Source: Paratinospora sagittata
Lineage: Eukaryota > Streptophyta > Magnoliopsida > Ranunculales > Menispermaceae
Assembly: GCA_035771175.1 (NCBI GenBank)
Contig: CM069589.1
Coordinates: forward strand, 22,834,201 to 22,898,200
Direction of reading: 5' to 3'
DNA length: 64,000 nt
Positions within the stretch are counted from its first letter, which is position 1. Each line of letters opens with the position of its first letter. The notes below the pieces were generated by a model, which was given only the letters and a program-made list of their open reading frames with translations, ran no database searches and had not been told where the DNA came from. Shown here piece by piece: positions 1 to 12,300 of the stretch. Made by a program: the position numbers and the translations under genes.

Positions 1-189
1 CGGCTATTTGAACTTTTCTTAACGATTTGTTCGATAAGTAAGTTGATTGATCGGTCAAAAAGATTCAAATAGTAGTAACATTTTATTCCCGACTCCGATT
101 TGAGTGATTGAAAATGCGTTGAAAGAGGAAGAAACGATATTTCAAACGCGTTTTAAATAACTCAAATCATAGCTCGAAAGAAATGGTTA
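1..189 (+). repeat. Reference satellite monomer A (189 bp)
   Basis: First copy of monomer type A. It starts CGGCTATTTGAAC, has the central box TTCGATAAGTAAGTTGATTG (31-50), the CGACTCCGATTTGAGTGATT segment in its middle, and ends with a GAAATGGTTA motif just before the next CGGCTATTTGAA at 190. It aligns along its length with monomers B and C, which share ATAAGTA, the GACTC..ATTTGAG-like segment and the GAAACRATATTT-like segment. The 189 bp length is close to one nucleosome plus linker, as in many plant satellites. Confidence 0.93.
4..72. repeat. Inverted repeat (dyad) of monomer A
   Basis: CTATTTGAA at 4-12 is perfectly inverted as TTCAAATAG at 64-72. In later copies the symmetry extends outward, because GTTAC precedes the left arm and GTAAC follows the right arm (75-79 here). 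The loop of about 51 bases holds the TTCGATAAGTAAG box. This could extrude as a cruciform or fold in RNA. It recurs in essentially every A monomer of the left arm. Confidence 0.8.
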
Positions 190-268
190 CGGCTATTTGA
201 ATTTTGATTACTGATTAGATTAATAAGTACGTTGGCTAATGGGTAGCAAACATTCAAATAGGCATAAC
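186..268. repeat. Inverted repeat (dyad) of monomer B
   Basis: GTTACGGCTATTTGAAT at 186-202 pairs with ATTCAAATAGGCATAAC at 252-268 with two mismatches. Most other copies have ATTCAAATAGCCATAAC and then only one mismatch over 17 bp. The loop is 49 bases and holds the AATAAGTACGTTGG box. The left arm spans the A/B boundary, so the dyad depends on the tandem arrangement. Confidence 0.82.
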
Positions 269-378
269 GTTTTCATCCTGACTCTGATTTGAGATATTGG
301 ACATGCATTGCAAAGATGAAGAAACAATATTTTCAACGCCTTTTCATTAACTCATAACAGAGTCCGCATTAAACTGTA
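190..378 (+). repeat. Reference satellite monomer B (189 bp)
   Basis: Second monomer type, related to A. It starts CGGCTATTTGAATTTTG and has the box TTAATAAGTACGTTGG where A has TTCGATAAGTAAGTTG. It continues with CAAACATTCAAATAG, GACTCTGATTTGAG and GAAACAATATTTTCAACGCC. B is recognisable in every trimer by GGCTAATGGGTAGC or GGCCAATGGGTAGC. Right-arm copies read GCTACCCATTGGCC-like sequence because they are inverted. Confidence 0.93.
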
Positions 379-565
379 AGACAATTTGACTTTTTCACAC
401 CGTTTCAATCGATAAGTAAGTTTAATGATCGGTGTGAAACTTTCAAATAACCATAACTTTTTGATTCCGACTCCAATTGGGCGATTGAACATGCGTTAGA
501 AATAGGAAAAAAAGACATTTTCAATTCCTTATGATTCACTCAAATCAAAGTCGACATGAAAGTTA
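379..565 (+). repeat. Reference satellite monomer C (187 bp)
   Basis: Third monomer type, the most diverged of the three. It is recognised by TCGATAAGTAAGTTTAATGA, the GATCGGTGTG motif, ACTTTTTGATTCCGACTCC and AAGACATTTTCAATTCC. The first copy is 187 bp, and length changes in C explain most of the 564-567 bp trimer variation. For example, a 3 bp loss turns GACAATTTGAC into GACTTTGAC (seen at about 3775, 5470 and 7170 and in later copies). Confidence 0.92.
385..446. repeat. Inverted repeat (dyad) of monomer C
   Basis: TTTCACACCG at 393-402 is perfectly inverted as CGGTGTGAAA at 430-439. Flanking TTTGA (385-389) and TCAAA (442-446) extend the symmetry across a 3 bp mismatch. The 27-base loop holds ATCGATAAGTAAGTTTAATG. 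Most later left-arm copies have CTCACCG in the left half, which leaves one mismatch. In the right arm this dyad is visibly weaker (CACACCATTC against GAATCGGTAAG). Confidence 0.78.
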
Positions 566-2263
566 CGGCTATTTGAACTTTTCTTCTTGATTTGTTCTAT
601 AAGTAAGTTGATTGTTCGGTAAAAAACGTTCAAATAGCAGTAACAATTTATTCTTGACTCCGATTTGAGTGATTGAAAATGCGTTGAAAGAGGAAGAAAC
701 GATATTTCAAACGCCTTTTAAATAACTAAAATCATAGCTCGAAAGAAATGGTTACGACTTTTTAAATTTTGATTACTGATTAGATTAATAAGTACGTTGG
801 CTAATGGGTAGCAAACATTCAAATAGCCATAACGTTTTCATCCTGACTCTGATTTGAGAGATTGGACATGCATTGCGAAGATGAAGAAACAATATTTTCA
901 ACGCCTTTTCATTAACTCATAACAGAGTCAACATAAAACTGTATGACTAATTGACTTTTTCTGACCGTTTCAATCGATAAGTAAGTTTAATGATCGGTGT
1001 GCAACTTTAAAATAACCACAACATTTTGATTCCGACTCCAATTGGGTGATTGAACATGCATTAGAAATAAGAAGAAAAGACATTTTCAATTCCTTTTGAA
1101 TCACTCAAATCAAAGTCGGGATGAAAATTTACGGCTATTTGAACTTTTCTTAACGATTTGTTCGATAAGTAAGTTGATTCATCGGTCAAAAAGATTCAAA
1201 TAGTAGTAACATTTTATTCCCGACTCCGATTTGAGTGATTGAAAATGCGTTGAAAGTGGAAGAAACGATATTTCAAACGCGTTTTAAATAACTCAAATCA
1301 TAGCTCGAAGGAAATGGTTACGGCTATTTGAATTTTGATTACTGATTAGATTAATAAGTACGTTGGCTAATGGGTAGCAAACATTCAAATAGCCATAACG
1401 TTTTCATCCTGACTCTGATTTGAGATATTGGACATGCATTGCAAAGATGAAGAAACAATATTTTCCACGCCTTTTCATTAACTCAAGACAGAGTCCGCAT
1501 TAAACTGTAAGGCAATTTGACTTTTTCACACCGTTTCAATCGATAAGTAAGTTTAATGATCGCTGTGAAACTTTAAAATAACCTTAACTTTTTGATTTCG
1601 ACTCCAATTGGGTGATTGAACATGCGTTAGAAATAGGAAAAAAAGACATTTTCAATTCCTTATGAATCACTCAAATTAAAGTCGACAAGAAAAGTTACGG
1701 CTATTTGAACTTTTCTTCTTGATTTGTTCGATAAGTAAACTGGTTGTTCGGTAAAAAACATTCAAATAGCAGTAACAATTTAATCTTGACTCCGATTTGA
1801 GTGATTGAAAATGCGTTGAAAGAGGAAGAAACGATATTTCAAACGCCTTTTAAATAACTCAAATCATAGCTCGAAAGAAATGGTTACGGCTTTTTGAATT
1901 TTGATTACTTATTAGATTAATAAGTACGTTGGCTAATGGGTAGCAAACGTTCAAATAGCCATAACGTTTTCATCCTGACTCTGATTTGAGAGATTGGACA
2001 TGCATTGCAAAGATGAAGAAACAATATTTTCAACGCCTTTCGATTAACTCATAACAGAGTCAGCATAAAACCGAACGACTAATTGACTTTTTCTCACCGT
2101 TTCAATCGATAAGTAAGTTTAATGATCGGTGTGCAACTTTAAAATAACCACAACTTTTTGATTCCGACTCCAATTGGGTGATTGAACATACATTAGAAAT
2201 AAGAAGAAAAGACATTTTCAATTCCTTTTGAATCACTCAAATCAAAGTCGGGATGAAAATTTA

Positions 2264-3397
2264 CGGCTATTTGAACTTTTCTTAACGATTTGTTCGATAA
2301 GTAAGTTGATTCATCGGTCAAAAAGATTCAAATAGTAGTAACATTTTATTCCCGACTCCGATTTGAGTGATTGAAAATGCGTTGGAAAGAGGAAGAAACG
2401 ATATTTCAAACGCCTTTGGAATAACTCTAATCATAGTTCGAAAGAAATAGTTACGGCTATTTGAATTTTGATTACTGATTAGATTAATAAGTACGTTGGC
2501 CAATGGGTAGCAAACATTCAAATAGCCATAACGTTTTCATCCTGACTCTGATTTGAGAGATTGGACATGCATTGCAAAGATGAAGAAACAATATTTTCAA
2601 CGCCTTTTGATTTACTCATAACAGAGTCAGCATAAAACTGTACGACTAATTGACTTTTTCTCACCGTTTCAATCGATAAGTAAGTTTAATGATCGGTGTG
2701 CAACTTTAAAATAACCACAACTTTTTGATTCCGACTCCAATTGGGTGATTGAACATGCATTAGCAATAAGAAGAAAAGACATTTTCAATTCCTTTTGAAT
2801 CACTCAAAGCAAAGTCGGGATGAAAATTTACGGCTATTTGAACTTTTCTTAACGATTTGTTCGATAAGTAAGTTGATTCATCGGTCAAAAAGATTCAAAT
2901 AGTAGTAACATTTTATTCCCGACTCCGATTTGAGTGATTGAAAATGCGTTGGAAAGAGGAAGAAACGATATTTCAAACGCCTTTGGAATAACTCTAATCA
3001 TAGTTCGAAAGAAATGGTTACGGCTATTTGAATTTTGATTACTGATTAGATTAATAAGTACGTTGGCCAATGGGTAGCAAACATTCAAATAGCCATAACG
3101 TTTTCATCCTGACTCTGATTTGAGAGATTGGACATGCATTGCAAAGATGAAGAAACAATATTTTCAACGCCTTTTGATTTACTCATAACAGAGTCAGCAT
3201 AAAACTGTACGACTAATTGACTTTTTCTCACCGTTTCAATCGATAAGTAAGTTTAATGATCGGTGTGCAACTTTAAAATAACCACAACTTTTTGATTCCG
3301 ACTCCAATTGGGTGATTGAACATGCGTTAGCAATAAGAAGAAAAGACATTTTCAATTCCTTTTGAATCACTCAAATCAAAGTCGGGATGAAAATTTT
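2264..3397 (+). repeat. Tandem duplication of one 567 bp trimer
   Basis: 2264-2830 and 2831-3397 are nearly identical trimers. Both carry GATTCATCGG, GTTGGAAAGAGG and CCTTTGGAATAACTC in the same places. I noticed only a few differences, for example GAAATAGTTACGG against GAAATGGTTACGG, and CATGCATTAGC against CATGCGTTAGC. It interrupts the alternating dimer pattern, so it is most simply a single-trimer unequal exchange. Confidence 0.85.
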
Positions 3398-6300
3398 CGG
3401 CTATTTGACCTTTTCTTAACGATTTGTTCGATAAGTAAGTTGATTGATCGGTCAAAAAGATTCAAATAGTAGTAACATTTTATTCCCGACTACGATTTGA
3501 GTGATTGAAAATGCGTTGAAAGAGGAAGAAACGATATTTCAAACGAGTTTTAAATAACTCAAATCATATCCCGAAAGAAATGGTTACGGCTATTTGAAAT
3601 TTGATTACTGATTAGATTAATAAGTACGTTGGCTAATGGGTAGCAAACATTCAAATAGCCATAACGTTTTCATCCTGACTCTGATTTGAGAGATTGGACA
3701 TGCATTGCAAAGATGAAGAAACAATATTTTCAACGCCTTTTCATTAACTCATAACAGAGTCCGCATTAAACTGTAAGACTTTGACTTTTTCTCACCGTTT
3801 CAATCGATAAGTAAGTTTAATGATCGCTGTGAAACTTTAAAATAACCATAACTTTTTGATTCCGACTCCAATTGGGTGATTGAACATGCGTTAGAAATAG
3901 GAAAAAAAGACATTTTCAATTCCTTATGAATCACTCAAATCAAAGCCGACATGAAAAGTTACGGCTATTTGAACTTTTCTTCTTGATTTGTTCGATAAGT
4001 AAATTGATTGTTCGGTAAAAAACATTCAAATAGCAGTAACAATTTATTCTTGACTCCGATTTGAGTGATTGAAAATGCGTTGAAAGAGGAAGAAACGATA
4101 TTTCAAACGCCTTTTGAATAACTCAAATCATAGCTCGAAAGAAATGGTTACGGCTTTTTGAATTTTGATTACTGATTAGATTAAAAAGTACGTTGGCTAA
4201 TGGGTAGCAAACATTCAAATAGCCATAACGTTTTCGTCCTCACTCTGATTTGAGAGATTGGACATGCATTGCAAAGATGAAGAAACAATATTTTCAACGC
4301 CTTTTCATTAACTCATAACAGAGTCAGCATTAAACTCTAAGACTATTTAACTTGTTCTTACCGATTCAATCGATAAGTAAGTTTAATGATCGGTGTGAAA
4401 CTTTAAAATAACCATAACTTTTTGATTCCGACTCCAATTGTGTGATTGAACATGCGTTAGAAATTAGAAAAAAAGACATTTTCAATTCCTTATTAATCAC
4501 TCAAATCAAAGTCAGGATGAAAAGTTACGGCTATTCGAAATTTTCTTCTTGATTTGTTCGATAAGTAAGTTGATTGATCGGTAAAAAACATTCAAATAGT
4601 AGTAACAATTTATTCCCGACTCCGATTTGAGTGATTGAAAATGCGTTGGAAAGATGAAGAAATGATATTTCAAACGCCTTTGGAATAACTCTAATCATAG
4701 TTCGAAAAAATGGTTACGGCTTTTTGAATTTTGATTACTGATTAGATTAATAAGTACGTTGGCCAATGGGTAGCAAACATTTAAATAGCCATAACGTTTT
4801 CATCCTGACTCTGATTTGAGAGATTGGACATGCATTGCAAAGATGAAGAAACAATATTTTCAACGCCTTTTGATTAACTCATGACAGAGTCAGCATAAAA
4901 CTGTACGACTAATTGACTTTTTCTTACCGTTTCAATCGATAAGTAAGTTTAATGATCGGTGTGCAACTTTAAAATAGCCACAACTTTTTGATTCCGACTC
5001 CAATTGGGTGATTGAACATGCGTTAGCAATAAGAAGAAAAGACATTTTCAATTCCTTTTGAATCACTCAAATCAAAGTCGGGATGAAAATTTTCGGCTAT
5101 TTGAACTTTTCTTAACGATTTGTTCGAAAAGTAAGTTGATTGATCGGTCAAAAAGATTCAAATAGTAGTAACATTTTATTCCCGACTCCGATTTGAGTGA
5201 TTGAAAATGCGTTGAAAGAGGAAGAAACGATATTTCAAACGAGTTTTAAATAACTCAAATCATATCCCGAAAGAAATGGTTACGACTATTTGAATTTTGA
5301 TTACTGATTAGATTAATAAGTACGTTGGCTAATGGGTAGCAAACATTCAAATAGCCATAACGTTTTCATCCTGACTCTGATTTGAGAGATTGAACATGCA
5401 TTGCAAAGATGAAGAAACAATATTTTCAACGCCTTTTCATTAACTCATAACAGAGTCCGCATTAAACTGTAAGACTTTGACTTTTTCTCACCGTTTCAAT
5501 CGATAAGTAAGTTTAATGATCTCTGTGAAACTTTAAAATAACCATAACTTTTTGATTCCGACTCCAATTGGGTGATTGAACATGCGTTAGAAATAGGAAA
5601 AAAAGACATTTTCAATTCCTTATGAATCACTCAAATCAAAGGCGACATGAAAAGTTACGGCTATTTGAACTTTTCTTCTTGATTTGTTCGATAAGTAAAT
5701 TGATTGTTCGGTAAAAAACATTCAAATAGCAGTAACAATTTATTCTTGACTCCGATTTGAGTGATTGAAAATGCGTTGAAAGAGGAAGAAACGATATTTC
5801 AAACGCCTTTTAAATAACTCAAATCATAGCTCGAAAGAAATGGTTACGGCTTTTTGAATTTTGATTACTGATTAGATTAAAAAGTACGTTGGCTAATGGG
5901 TAGCAAACATTCCAATAGCCATAACGTTTTCGTCCTCACTCTGATTTGAGAGATTGGACATGCATTGCAAAGATGAAGAAACAATATTTTCAACGCCTTT
6001 TCATTAACTCATATCAGAGTCAGCATTAAACTCTAAGACTATTTGACTTGTTCTTACCGATTCAATCGATAAGTAAGTTTAATGATCGGTGTGAAACTTT
6101 AAAATAACCATAACTTTTTGATTCCGACTCCAATTGTGTGATTGAACATGCGTTAGAAATTAGAAGAAAAGACATTTTCAATTCCTTATTAATCACTCAA
6201 ATCAAAGTAAGGATGAAAAGTTACGGCTATTCGAAATTTTCTTCTTGATTTGTTCGATAAGTAAGTTGATTGATCAGTAAAAAACATTCAAATAGTAGTA

Positions 6301-9300
6301 ACAATTTATTCCCGACTCCGATTTGAGTGATTGAAAATGCGTTGGAAAGAGGAAGAAATGATATTTCAAACGCCTTTGGAATAACTCTAATCATAGTTCG
6401 AAAGGAATGGTTACGGCTTTTTGAATTTTGATTACTGATTAGATTAATAAATACGTTGGCCAATGGGTAGCAAACATTCAAATAGCCATAACGTTTTCAT
6501 CCTGACTCTGATTTGAGAGATTGGACATGCATTGCAAAGATGAAGAAACAATATTTTCAACGCCTTCTGATTAACTCATGACAGAGTCAGGATAAAATTG
6601 TACGACTAATTGACTTTTTCTCACCGTTTCAATCGATAAGTAAGTTTAATGATCGGTGTGCAACTTTAAAATAACCACAACTTTTTGATTCCGACTCTAA
6701 TTGGGTGATTGAACATGCGTTAGCAATAAGAAGAAAAGACATTTTCAATTCCTTTTGAATCACTCAAATCAAAGTCGGGATGAAAATTTTCGGCTATTTG
6801 AACTTTTCTTAACGATTTGTTCGATAAGTAAGTTGATTGATCGGTCAAAAAGATTCAAATAGTAGTAACATTTTATTCCCGACTCCGATTTGAGTGATTG
6901 AAAATGCGTTGAAAGAGGAAGAAACGATATTTCAAACGCGTTTTAAATAACTCAAATCATATCCCGAAAGAAATGGTTACGGCTATTTGAATTTTGATTA
7001 CTGATTAGATTAATAAGTACGTTGGCTAATGGGTAGCAAACATTCAAATAGCCATAACGTTTTCATCCTGACTCTGATTTGAGAGATTGGACATGCATTG
7101 CAAAGATGAAGAAACAATATTTTCAACGCCTTTTCATTAACTCATAACAGAGTCCGCATTAAACTGTAAGACTTTGACTTTTTCTCACCGTTTCAATCGA
7201 TAAGTAAGTTTAATGATCGCTGTGAAACTTTAAAATAACCATAACTTTTTGATTCCGACTCCAATTGGGTGATTGAACATGCGTTAGAAATAGGAAAAAA
7301 AGACATTTTCAATTCCTTATGAATCACTCAAATCAAAGTCAACATGAAAAGTTATGGCTATTTGAACTTTTCTTCTTGATTTGTTCGATAAGTAAATTGA
7401 TTGTTCGGTAAAAAACATTCAAATAGCAGTAACAATTTATTCTTGACTCCGATTTGAGTGATTGAAAATGCGTTGAAAGAGGAAGAAACGATATTTCAAA
7501 CGCCTTTTGAATAACTCAAATCATAGCTCGAAAGAAATGGTTAGGGCTTTTTGAATTTTGATTACTGATTAGATTAAAAAGTACGTTGGCTAATGGGTAG
7601 CAAACATTCAAATAGCCATAACGTTTTCGTCCTGACTCTGATTTGAGAGATTGGACATGCATTGCAAAGATGAAGAAACAATATTTTCAACGCCTTTTCA
7701 TTAACTCATAACAGAGTCAGCATTAAACTCTAAGACTATTTGACTTGTTCTTACCGATTCAATCGATAAGTAAGTTTAATGATCGGTGTGAAACTTTAAA
7801 ATAACCATAACTTTTTGATTCCGACTCCAATTGTGTGATTGACCATGCGTTAGAAATTAGAAAAAAAGACATTTTCAATTCCTTATTAATCACTCAAATC
7901 AAAGTCAGGATGAAAAGTTACGGTTATTCGAAATTTTCTTCTTGATTTGTTCGATAAGTAAGTTGATTGATCGGTAAAAAACATTCAAATAGTAGTAACA
8001 ATTCATTCCCGACTCCGATTTGAGTGATTGAAAATGCGTTGGAAAGATGAAGAAAAGATATTTCAAACGCCTTTGGAATAACTCTAATCATAGTTCGAAA
8101 GAAATGGTTACGGCTTTTTGAATTTTGATTACTGATTAGATTAATAAGTACGTTGGCCAATGGGTAGCAAACATTCAAATAGCCATAATGTTTTCATCCT
8201 GACTCTGATTTGAGAGATTGGACATGCATTGCAAAGATGAAGAAACAATATTTTCAACGCCTTTTGATTAACTCATGACAGAGTCAGCATAAAACTGTAC
8301 GACTAATTGACTTTTTCTCACCGTTTCAATCGATAAGTAAGTTTAATGATCGGTGTGCAACTTTAAAATAACCACAACTTTTTGATTCCGACTCCAATTG
8401 GGTGATTGAACATGCGTTAGCAATAAGAAGAAAAGACATTTTCAATTCCTTTTGAATCACTCAAATCAAAGTCGGGATGAAAATTTTCGGCTATTTGAAC
8501 TTTTCTTAACGATTTGTTCGATAAGTAAGTTGATTGATCGGTCAAAAAGATTGAAATAGTAGTAACATTTTATTCCCGACTCCGATTTGAGTAATTGAAA
8601 ATGCGTTGAAAGAGGAAGAAACGATATTTCAAACGAGTTTTAAATAACTCAAATCATATCCCGAAAGAAATGGTTACGGCTATTTGAATTTTGATTACTG
8701 ATTAGATTAATAAGTACGTTGGCTAATGGGTAGCAAACATTCAAATAGCCATAACGTTTTCATCCTGACTCTGATTTGAGAGATTGGACATGCATTGCAA
8801 AGATGAAGAAACAATATTTTCAACGCCTTTTCATTAACTCATAACAGAGTCCGCATTAAACTGTAAGACTTTGACTTTTTCTCACCGTTTCAATCGATAA
8901 GTAAGTTTAATGATCGCTGTGAAACTTTAAAATAACCATAACTTTTTGATTCCGACTCCAATTGGGTGATTGAACATGCGGTAGAAATAGGAAAAAAAGA
9001 CATTTTCAATTCCTTATGAATCACTCAAATCAAAGTCGACATGAAAAGTTACGGCTATTTGAACTTTTCTTCTTGATTTGTTCGATAAGTAAATTGATTG
9101 TTCGGTAAAAAACATTCAAATAGCAGTAACAATTTATTCTTGACTCCGATTTGAGTGATTGAAAATGCGTTGAAAGAGGAAGAAACGATATTTCAAACGC
9201 CTTTTAAATAACTCAAATCATAGCTCGAAAGAAATGGTTATGGCTTTTTGAATTTTGATTACTGATTAGATTAATAAGTACGTTGGCTAATGGGTAGCAA

Positions 9301-12300
9301 ACATTCAAATAGCCATAACGTTTTCGTCCTGACTCTGATTTGAGAGATTGGACATGCATTGCAAAGATGAAGAAACAATATTTTCAACGCCTTTTCATTA
9401 ACTCATAACAGAGTCAGCATTAAACTCTAAGACTACTTGACTTGTTCTGACCGATTCAATCGATAAGTAAGTTTAATGATCGGTGTGAAACTTTAAAATA
9501 ACCATAACTTTTTGATTCCGACTCCAATTGTGTGATTGAACATGCGTTAGAAATTAGAAAAAAAGACATTTTCAATTCCTTATTAATCACTCAAATCAAA
9601 GTCAGGATGAAAAGTTACGGCTATTCGAAATTTTCTTCTTGATTTGTTCGATAAGTAAGTTGATTGATCGGTAAAAAACATTCAAATAGTAGTAACAATT
9701 TATTCCCGACTCCGATTTGAGTGATTGAAAATGCTTTGGAAAGAGGAAGAAACGATATTTCAAACGCCTTTGGAATAACTCTAATCATAGTTCGAAAGAA
9801 ATGGTTACGGCTTTTTGAATTTTGATTACTGATTAGATTAATAAGTACGTTGGCCAATGGGTAGCAAACATTCAAATAGCCATAACGTTTTCATCCTGAC
9901 TCTGATTTGAGATATTGGACATGCATTGCAAAGATGAAGAAACAATATTTTCAACGCCTTTTGATTAACTCATAACAGAGTCAGCATAAAACTGTACGAC
10001 TAATTGACTTTTTCTCACCGTTTCAATCGATAAGTAAGTTTAATGATCGGTGTGCAACTTTAAAATAACCACAACTTTTTGATTTCGACTCCAATTGGGT
10101 GATTGAACATGCGTTAGCAATAAGAAGAAAAGACATTTTCAATTCCTTTTGAATCACTCAAATCAAAGTCGGGACGAAAATTTTCGGCTATTTGAACTTT
10201 TCTTAATGACTTGTTCGATAAGTAAGTTGATTGATCGGTCAAAAAGATTCAAATAGCAGTAACATTTTATTCCCGACTCCGATTTGAGTGATTGAAAATG
10301 CGTTGGAAAGAGGAAGAAACGATATTTCAAACGAGTTTTAAATAACTCAAATCATATCCCGAAAGAAATGGTTACGGCTATTTGAATTTTGATTACTGAT
10401 TAGATTAATAAGTACGTTGGCTAATGGGTAGCAAACATTCAAATAGCCATAACGTTTTCATCCTGACTCTGATTTGAGAGATTGGACATGCATTGCAAAG
10501 ATGAAGAAACAATATTTTCAACGCCTTTTCATTAACTCATAACAGAGTCCGCATTAAACTGTAAGACTTTGACTTTTTCTCACCGTTTCAATCGATAAGT
10601 AAGTTTAATGATCGCTGTGAAACTTTAAAATAACCATAACTTTTTGATTCCGACTCCAATTGGGTGATTGAACATGCGTTAGAAATAGGAAAAAAAGACA
10701 TTTTCAATTCCTTATGAATCACTCAAATCAAAGTCAACATGAAAAGTTATGGCTATTTGAACTTTTCTTCTTGATTTGTTCGATAAGTAAATTGATTGTT
10801 CGGTAAAAAACATTCAAATAGCAGTAACAATTTATTCTTGACTCCGATTTGAGTGATTGAAAATGCGTTGAAAGAGGAAGAAACGATATTTCAAACGCCT
10901 TTTGAATAACTCAAATCATAGCTCGAAAGAAATGGTTAGGGCTTTTTGAATTTTGATTACTGATTAGATTAAAAAGTACGTTGGCTAATGGGTAGCAAAC
11001 ATTCAAATAGCCATAACGTTTTCGTCCTGACTCTGATTTGAGAGATTGGACATGCATTGCAAAGATGAAGAAACAATATTTTCAACGCCTTTTCATTAAC
11101 TCATAACAGAGTCAGCATTAAACTCTAAGAGTATTTGACTTGTTCTTACCGATTCAATCGATAAGTAAGTTTAATGATCGGTGTGAAACTTTAAAATAAC
11201 CATAACTTTTTGATTCCGACTCCAATTGTGTGATTGACCATGCGTTAGAAATTAGAAAAAAAGACATTTTCAATTCCTTATTAATCACTCAAATCAAAGT
11301 CAGGATGAAAAGTTACGGTTATTCGAAATTTTCTTCTTGATTTGTTCGATAAGTAAGTTGATTGATCGGTAAAAAACATTCAAATAGTAGTAACAATTCA
11401 TTCCCGACTCCGATTTGAGTGATTGAAAATGCGTTGGAAAGATGAAGAAAAGATATTTCAAACGCCTTTGGAATAACTCTAATCATAGTTCGAAAGAAAT
11501 GGTTACGGCTTTTTGAATTTTGATTACTGATTAGATTAATAAGTACGTTGGCCAATGGGTAGCAAACATTCAAATAGCCATAATGTTTTCATCCTGACTC
11601 TGATTTGAGAGATTGGACATGCATTGCAAAGATGAAGAAACAATATTTTCAACGCCTTTTGATTAACTCATGACAGAGTCAGCATAAAACTGTACGACTA
11701 ATTGACTTTTTCTCACCGTTTCAATCGATAAGTAAGTTTAATGATCGGTGTGCAACTTTAAAATAACCACAACTTTTTGATTCCGACTCCAATTGGGTGA
11801 TTGAACATGCGTTAGCAATAAGAAGAAAAGACATTTTCAATTCCTTTTGAATCACTCAAATCAAAGTCGGGATGAAAATTTTCGGCTATTTGAACTTTTC
11901 TTAACGATTTGTTCGATAAGTAAGTTGATTGATCGGTCAAAAAGATTGAAATAGTAGTAACATTTTATTCCCGACTCCGATTTGAGTAATTGAAAATGCG
12001 TTGAAAGAGGAAGAAACGATATTTCAAACGAGTTTTAAATAACTCAAATCATATCCCGAAAGAAATGGTTACGGCTATTTGAATTTTGATTACTGATTAG
12101 ATTAATAAGTACGTTGGCTAATGGGTAGCAAACATTCAAATAGCCATAACGTTTTCATCCTGACTCTGATTTGAGAGATTGGACATGCATTGCAAAGATG
12201 AAGAAACAATATTTTCAACGCCTTTTCATTAACTCATAACAGAGTCCGCATTAAACTGTAAGACTTTGACTTTTTCTCACCGTTTCAATCGATAAGTAAG

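Larger units (their letters stand above)
1..3397 (+). repeat. Left block L1: six trimers in ~1132 bp dimer pattern
   Basis: Trimers start at 1, 566, 1132, 1698, 2264 and 2831. In the first four, the A-monomer motif alternates between CTTTTCTTAACG (1, 1132) and CTTTTCTTCTTG (566, 1698), giving a hexamer-type period of about 1132 bp. The alternation breaks at 2264, where two TTAACG-type trimers follow each other. The copies are visibly more different from one another than those in the next block. Confidence 0.85.

Noticed and set aside
170..190. CENP-B-box-like match in GCTCGAAAGAAATGGTTACG
   Set aside because: It has a TCG....A pattern but lacks the CGGG core needed for the functional box, so only a partial chance match remains.
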